Shown here: one piece after another, positions 20,701-23,986 of the stretch | Layout of the letters: every line of letters begins with the position of its first letter | Position numbering within the stretch: position 1 is the first letter of the stretch | DNA from: Rhizophagus sp. LPA8_4_AMF | Lineage: Eukaryota > Glomeromycota > Glomeromycetes > Glomerales > Glomeraceae | NCBI GenBank assembly: GCA_021464525.1 | Contig: JADRCO010000976.1 | Location: forward strand, 1 to 23,986 | Direction: 5' to 3' | DNA length: 23,986 nucleotides | Notes under the pieces: generated by a model | Told to the model about the DNA's origin: nothing | The model's database searches: none | Seen by the model: only the letters and a program-made list of their open reading frames with translations | Translations under genes and position numbers: made by a program

Positions 20701-23340
20701 TTAGGAAGGAGAAGATAACTTTATTTCAAGAATGTATGAAGGAAGAATAGACATCGTTTCTTGGCCGAAGTTTGATGATGCTGGATGGTCTAAGGCTTTA
20801 TCCAATATTAGTAAAAAGTTAGTTAGGCAAGAAGCCAAACATGAGGATGCTAATGATTTCTTACAAAATATAAAAATAATAATGGCTAAGTTGAAGGTAT
20901 TATATTTATTTATGGCGTAAAAATATTAAAAAATCAAATTGATTTTTTATTTTTGTAATTTTTAGATTTGTGACTGGACTTCATTAGAAAAAACGGTCAT
21001 ACAAATTCGTGTTGCAACATTAACAAGATTACTTCCAACCGCTGTTTTCTATGGTTTAGAACAGGAAGATCCTATTATTGAGCATCTTATGGTAAAATAC
21101 TTTTTACTTACATACGAAATATTTAAACTTGATGAAATTCTCAATATATTTTATTTTATTATATAATAGGATCGTGATTCTGGGGAACCAATTGATGACC
21201 CAATAGGCAACTTATCTGATATTTTAAGTGACTACGAAGGATCTATTAAAATATTACCAGATTCTAATATTCAGTTATATGACAAATATGAGTCTTTTGA
21301 ACGACTTTCTGTAGATTTAAGAGACTATTATGAAAAAATTGTACGAAGAGAATCATCTGATGACAGTAAATGGTTTGCAAGCTTTGAGAAATTCTTGAAC
21401 TTCATTGTTGAACGTCGTGCTTCACGTGTTCAAAGTTGGTATAAGCAAAATACCGCCAAATTTCCACAAGATGATGAAGATATTGTTAATGGAAAATATG
21501 AAATGGAACAGGAAATAAATAAATTAACACTTTTCTGGAACTTGTGCGGATTAATATGTAATGAATGTGGATTAAAATGTGTTAAGAACCGTGACCATAA
21601 AAAAGATCATGATTGTTTAACTGGTCATGAGTGTCATTTACTTTGTGATTTTGTCGAAGCCCATAACGTCAATTCAATCCCAAGATGTAGTTACCGAGCT
21701 GGACATGAAGGAAAACATAGTTGTGCTAAAATGAATCATATATGTGGTAAAGAATGTAGTCTTATTGGGAAACGTAATTGTCAGAGAGTTTGCTCAAAGG
21801 AAGTTGGACATCGTGGTAAACATTTATGCGTATCAACACGTCATTATTGTGGAGAAGATTGTTCATTGTCAGCATATACTGAGAAAGGAGACTATCATTG
21901 CCCAAATAAATGCGTTAAACCATATGAAGAGCCTCATGAATCACACAGTTGTGAAGATGAGACTTGCCCAATTCAATGTCCAATTCCGAATTGCCAGAAA
22001 AAATGTCAAAGTAATAATCATTTTCATTCCTATGATGATCTAATGGTTAGTCATTTTTGCGGGTACGTGTTATGATGACCTTCTGTTTTTTGTATATATC
22101 GATATATTTTTATTTTAATCTATTATATACTTTAATAAGAAATGAACATCCGTGCCAAAAAAATTGCGAGGAAGATGGTATATGTAAAATAGTAACTGAA
22201 CCAAAACGACAAATTGCATTTACAAAAGTACATATAAAAGTTTTGTTTTAAATTGATTCGATAAAAGTGTATATATTAACTTTGAATATAATTTATAAAT
22301 TATTAATAGTGCATTCAAAAGAAAAAAAAATTAAGATGCAATAAAAAAATTCCTCCATTTGAATTTGAACATACTGGAAAACACACGCATAAAGATAACG
22401 GGTCTCATTATTGCGATAAGAAATGTCCATTCTGTAAATATTATGTATGTATTTAACAAAATCTTATTATTTAATTTTGTTATCTATTTTAATCTTTTTT
22501 TTTTTAGTGTACATTATCTTATGGTCATACACAAAGTCATGACACGAGACATGGAAATATGATCATTGATGATGCAGATGATAATGAGTTTGAATATACG
22601 AGGTATAATATTAGAAGAAAGACTATGAACATACTGAATATGTTATTCTTTTATTAAAATATAAATGTATTTAATTATTAGACGTGATCAACGATTTATT
22701 CTTTGCAATTTGGTAAGTATTATATAAAAAAGAAATTTTTTATGTTCTTATTAAACATTTGATTATGTTACAACAATAATTCTTTTCTCTATATTAGCGT
22801 TGTAGAGATTTAGGCAGACATCGCCATATCGATTATTATAGGAATGAAGAAAGTGAAGATGAAGAAAGCTGTCAATCAGAAAATCAAAGACATGATATAA
22901 GACACGTTGATGGTAAATTATAAAATCAAACGAAATTCATTATTCAATAATAATTAGAGCAAATTAACCTTGATAAACCGATCTCTTCCTTTTAAACGAA
23001 TTCATTATTTAATTATAATTAGAGCAAATTAACCTTGATAGACCGAGAGATTTCATCTCTCACAAACTTTTATGGGAGCGAACAGGCTTCAATGGTAAGC
23101 GTTAAATTATTTAGTTATGTGCTATGCTTATATTTAATATAAATATAATTAATATATAATTTAAAATTAGATCCTTATTCTGTTCAAGAACGAGAAGAGT
23201 TTACAAAGTGCTGCTATGTATGCTCCAATGAAATGCATCAAGGAGCAAGTAAACCATCATATTGTGAATTGCCACTTTTTCACGCTCCTCTTGATCCAAA
23301 TGATGGAGAACATCGGTTTAATTGTGAACATCCAGAATAA
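14714..23340 (+). CDS. Very large VLIG-type G-domain (pseudo-GTPase) protein with Cys/His zinc-module array, 29 exons, 2126 aa
   Basis: Exons: 14714-14744, 14978-15583, 15693-15885, 15950-16126, 16206-16389, 16468-16540, 16581-16956, 17021-17079, 17149-17755, 17829-17860, 17930-18128, 18202-18421, 18495-18843, 18930-19948, 20014-20044, 20129-20203, 20280-20332, 20396-20479, 20551-20646, 20705-20896, 20966-21091, 21170-22062, 22140-22227, 22310-22444, 22508-22602, 22682-22712, 22798-22912, 23023-23094, 23171-23340. All introns are GT-AG and all phases agree (6381 nt). The start is Met-Gln-Ser-Asp-Gln-Asp-Tyr. Domains: acidic, Ser/Asp/Asn-rich N-terminus (about 10-200); beta-rich region (about 215-420); helical, coiled-coil-prone Lys/Glu stretch (about 565-770); propeller-like strands with a Ser-Ser-Pro-Asp-Gly motif (about 780-1035); linker (1036-1350); G domain (about 1350-1600), recognised by Arg-Cys-Thr-Glu-Gly-Val-Trp-Met-Ser and Phe-Asn-Thr-Ala-Val-Ser-Asn; Cys/His array (about 1720-2126). 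The P-loop is degenerate, and the C-terminal VWA domain that I recall in relatives is absent. It is probably cytosolic, since no signal peptide or membrane segment is seen. The function of this fungal family is unknown; animal VLIG relatives are interferon-induced. Exon 23's donor is the least certain junction. Confidence 0.85.
14915..14932. promoter_or_regulatory. Paired CACGTG palindromes inside intron 1
   Basis: Two CACGTG hexamers, at 14915-14920 and 14927-14932, start 12 bases apart in the unusually long first intron (233 nt against about 80 on average). CACGTG is the core E-box bound by basic helix-loop-helix factors of the Pho4/Cbf1 type in fungi. Use as an intronic enhancer is inference from position and pairing. 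Confidence 0.35.
19886..20332 (+). other. Degenerate nucleotide-binding core of the G domain (P-loop and G3)
   Basis: Residues 1355-1361 read Gly-Glu-Gln-Ser-Cys-Glu-Lys and run directly into Leu-Asn-His-Leu-Val-Gly-Thr. In relatives I recall Gly-Glu-Gln-Ser-x-Gly-Lys-Ser followed by two more residues before that same Leu-Asn, so here the Gly-Lys-Ser is lost by a short in-frame deletion plus change. The switch-I-type segment Arg-Cys-Thr-Glu-Gly-Val-Trp-Met-Ser (exon 15) is kept. The G3 Asp-Phe-Glu-Gly is replaced by Asn-Phe-Gly-Asn (residues 1397-1400, 20161-20172). The following Gln-Glu-Asp-Leu-Leu-Leu-Thr-Met-Phe-Asn-Thr-Ala helix is well kept. GTP binding and hydrolysis are therefore unlikely (inference). 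Confidence 0.75.
21542..22602 (+). other. Tandem Cys/His zinc-binding modules in the C-terminal third
   Basis: From about residue 1720 the protein repeats modules of the form Cys-x3-Cys ... Cys-x3-Cys ... Gly-His-x-Gly-x-His-x-Cys. Examples are Asn-His-Ile-Cys-Gly-Lys-Glu-Cys followed by Val-Gly-His-Arg-Gly-Lys-His-Leu-Cys, and Arg-His-Tyr-Cys-Gly-Glu-Asp-Cys followed by His-Glu-Ser-His-Ser-Cys. At least five units lie in exon 22, and further Cys/His pairs continue through exons 23-27. The spacing is that of structural zinc sites rather than catalytic RING ligases, although a RING-like role cannot be excluded. Exons 23-25 break the array into small exons at unit borders. Confidence 0.75.
22929..23046 (+). 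repeat. Tandem duplication of an intron 3' end plus exon start
   Basis: About 50 bases (ATTCATTATT..., TAATTAG, AGCAAATTAACCTTGATA, ACCGA) at 22930-22981 recur at 22997-23046 with a few changes, a period of about 66. Each copy carries a 3' splice site (AG at 22956-22957 and at 23021-23022). Use of the first acceptor meets an in-frame TAA within 12 codons (at about 22993). The second keeps the frame into Pro-Arg-Asp-Phe-Ile-Ser-His-Lys, so the second was used in the gene model. Confidence 0.85.
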
Positions 23341-23784
23341 TTAAATAGTTTATTCAAATTTTGTCACGTAATATCTTTATAGATAATTGATGATTACATA
23401 CAGTATATATTCTTTTTCTTTTATTTTTTCTATTTATCAGTGGACGATTGTACTAGAGCGGCCTTATTATATACTGTAGTAGCTATATATAAGTTCATAA
23501 AAATAGGCATTAAAGAATTATTTAATTTTCTAATAAAGATGTTGGAATTAGTGAAGAATTAACAGCTTACCAATATATTTTGAAGTTATTAAAAACGTCC
23601 ACGTTTAATTGATCCAGACAACATACCTAAGTTAAAAAGAAATAATAATAAAAAATAATTACGTTAATATCTTGTATTTATTTTAGACGTGATGTGGAAA
23701 TCATAATGTAGTACAAAAAGTAAGAAAATGTTGAAAATGTTAATAGAAGATGGTTTGAAGAGGTATAAAAGGAATGCACATGTA
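23341..23784. other. Region after the stop codon; no VWA domain remnant identified
   Basis: Relatives as I recall them continue after the Asn-Cys-Glu-His-Pro motif into a VWA domain with an Asp-x-Ser-x-Ser metal site. Here a stop follows at once. Short open pieces exist (about 23441-23520 and 23538-23610), but none shows the Asp-x-Ser-x-Ser motif or a consistent frame. An AATAAA at 23532-23537 could serve as a poly(A) signal. Otherwise this is AT-rich sequence up to the transposon end. Confidence 0.45.
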
Positions 23785-23986
23785 CACTCCCCGGTCAAAA
23801 GTATTGGACCACCCTAAAAAAATGAAAATAAATAAAAAAAAATTATAATTTAATAATAAATTTGTATTTATTTTAAAGTTTGGGTGGAAAACACTATTTG
23901 GGAAGTATTTTTTTACTTAATTGATAGTATATTTTTGTGAAAATGCTTAATTTTCAAAATGGCAAAATTTTTATTTTTTTAACCAG
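23783..23986. mobile_element. Tc1/mariner-like transposon, left end (continues beyond the window)
   Basis: At a TA dinucleotide (23783-23784) a sequence starts CACTCCCCGGTCAAAAGT and continues to TTGGACCACCC. This CA(C/G)T...GGTCAAAAGT-TTTGGACCA form is the classical style of Tc1/mariner terminal inverted repeats, and a TA target is diagnostic of the group. The following 170 bases are A/T-rich with no frame, as expected for the untranslated leader before a transposase. The transposase and right end lie outside the window, so completeness cannot be judged. Confidence 0.75.

Noticed and set aside
21744-22043. 99-codon open frame inside exon 22
   Set aside because: It is a second-register shadow of the Cys/His array. 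The other frame carries the regular Cys/His pattern.
1-23986. tRNA, rRNA, CRISPR array or operon structure
   Set aside because: No T-loop GGTTCGANTCC with a foldable acceptor stem, no rRNA-like conserved block and no regularly spaced repeats. The gene structure is eukaryotic.

Overview
The window is strongly AT-rich (homopolymer A/T runs throughout). It contains genes with many short GT-AG introns (median about 75-80 nt) and an amoebozoan- or fungal-like gene style. The large protein in the right third belongs to a family I recognise as greatly expanded in arbuscular mycorrhizal fungi (Rhizophagus / Glomeromycotina), so a Rhizophagus-like nuclear genome is the best guess. This assignment rests on sequence style and recalled family motifs, not on a database search.

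Layout. Positions 1 to about 7400 are AT-rich intergenic sequence holding short tandem repeats, one possible lone exon (5008-5095) and the subterminal repeats of a DNA transposon (6938-7090). Positions 7439-10806 hold a decayed multi-exon host gene: splice sites and coding stretches are still recognisable, but the frame is broken many times. Positions 11390-12534 hold a second broken gene, with a charged Lys/Glu region followed by a fragment with a damaged P-loop-like motif. Positions 12920-13065 are a pogo/Tigger-like subterminal repeat block. Immediately to its right, 13124-13498 is a clean 375-bp MITE with about 49-bp terminal inverted repeats and a 9-bp target duplication. Positions 13508-14713 lead into the one gene that appears intact.

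That gene (14714-23340, + strand) can be modelled with 29 exons whose phases all agree, giving 6381 nt of coding sequence (2126 residues plus stop). The protein has an acidic N-terminus, a beta-rich/propeller-like middle, a VLIG-type (very large inducible GTPase, dynamin-superfamily) G domain and a long Cys/His zinc-binding module array. Two features stand out. The G domain has lost its P-loop Gly-Lys-Ser and the G3 aspartate, so it looks like a pseudo-GTPase. The protein also stops exactly where, as I recall, relatives continue into a von Willebrand factor A (VWA) domain. An open frame through 29 exons despite these losses suggests selection for a non-catalytic role, such as a scaffold or decoy.

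The right edge (23785 to the end) is the start of a Tc1/mariner-like element inserted at a TA. I saw no rRNA, tRNA or CRISPR, and no convincing virus-derived element.
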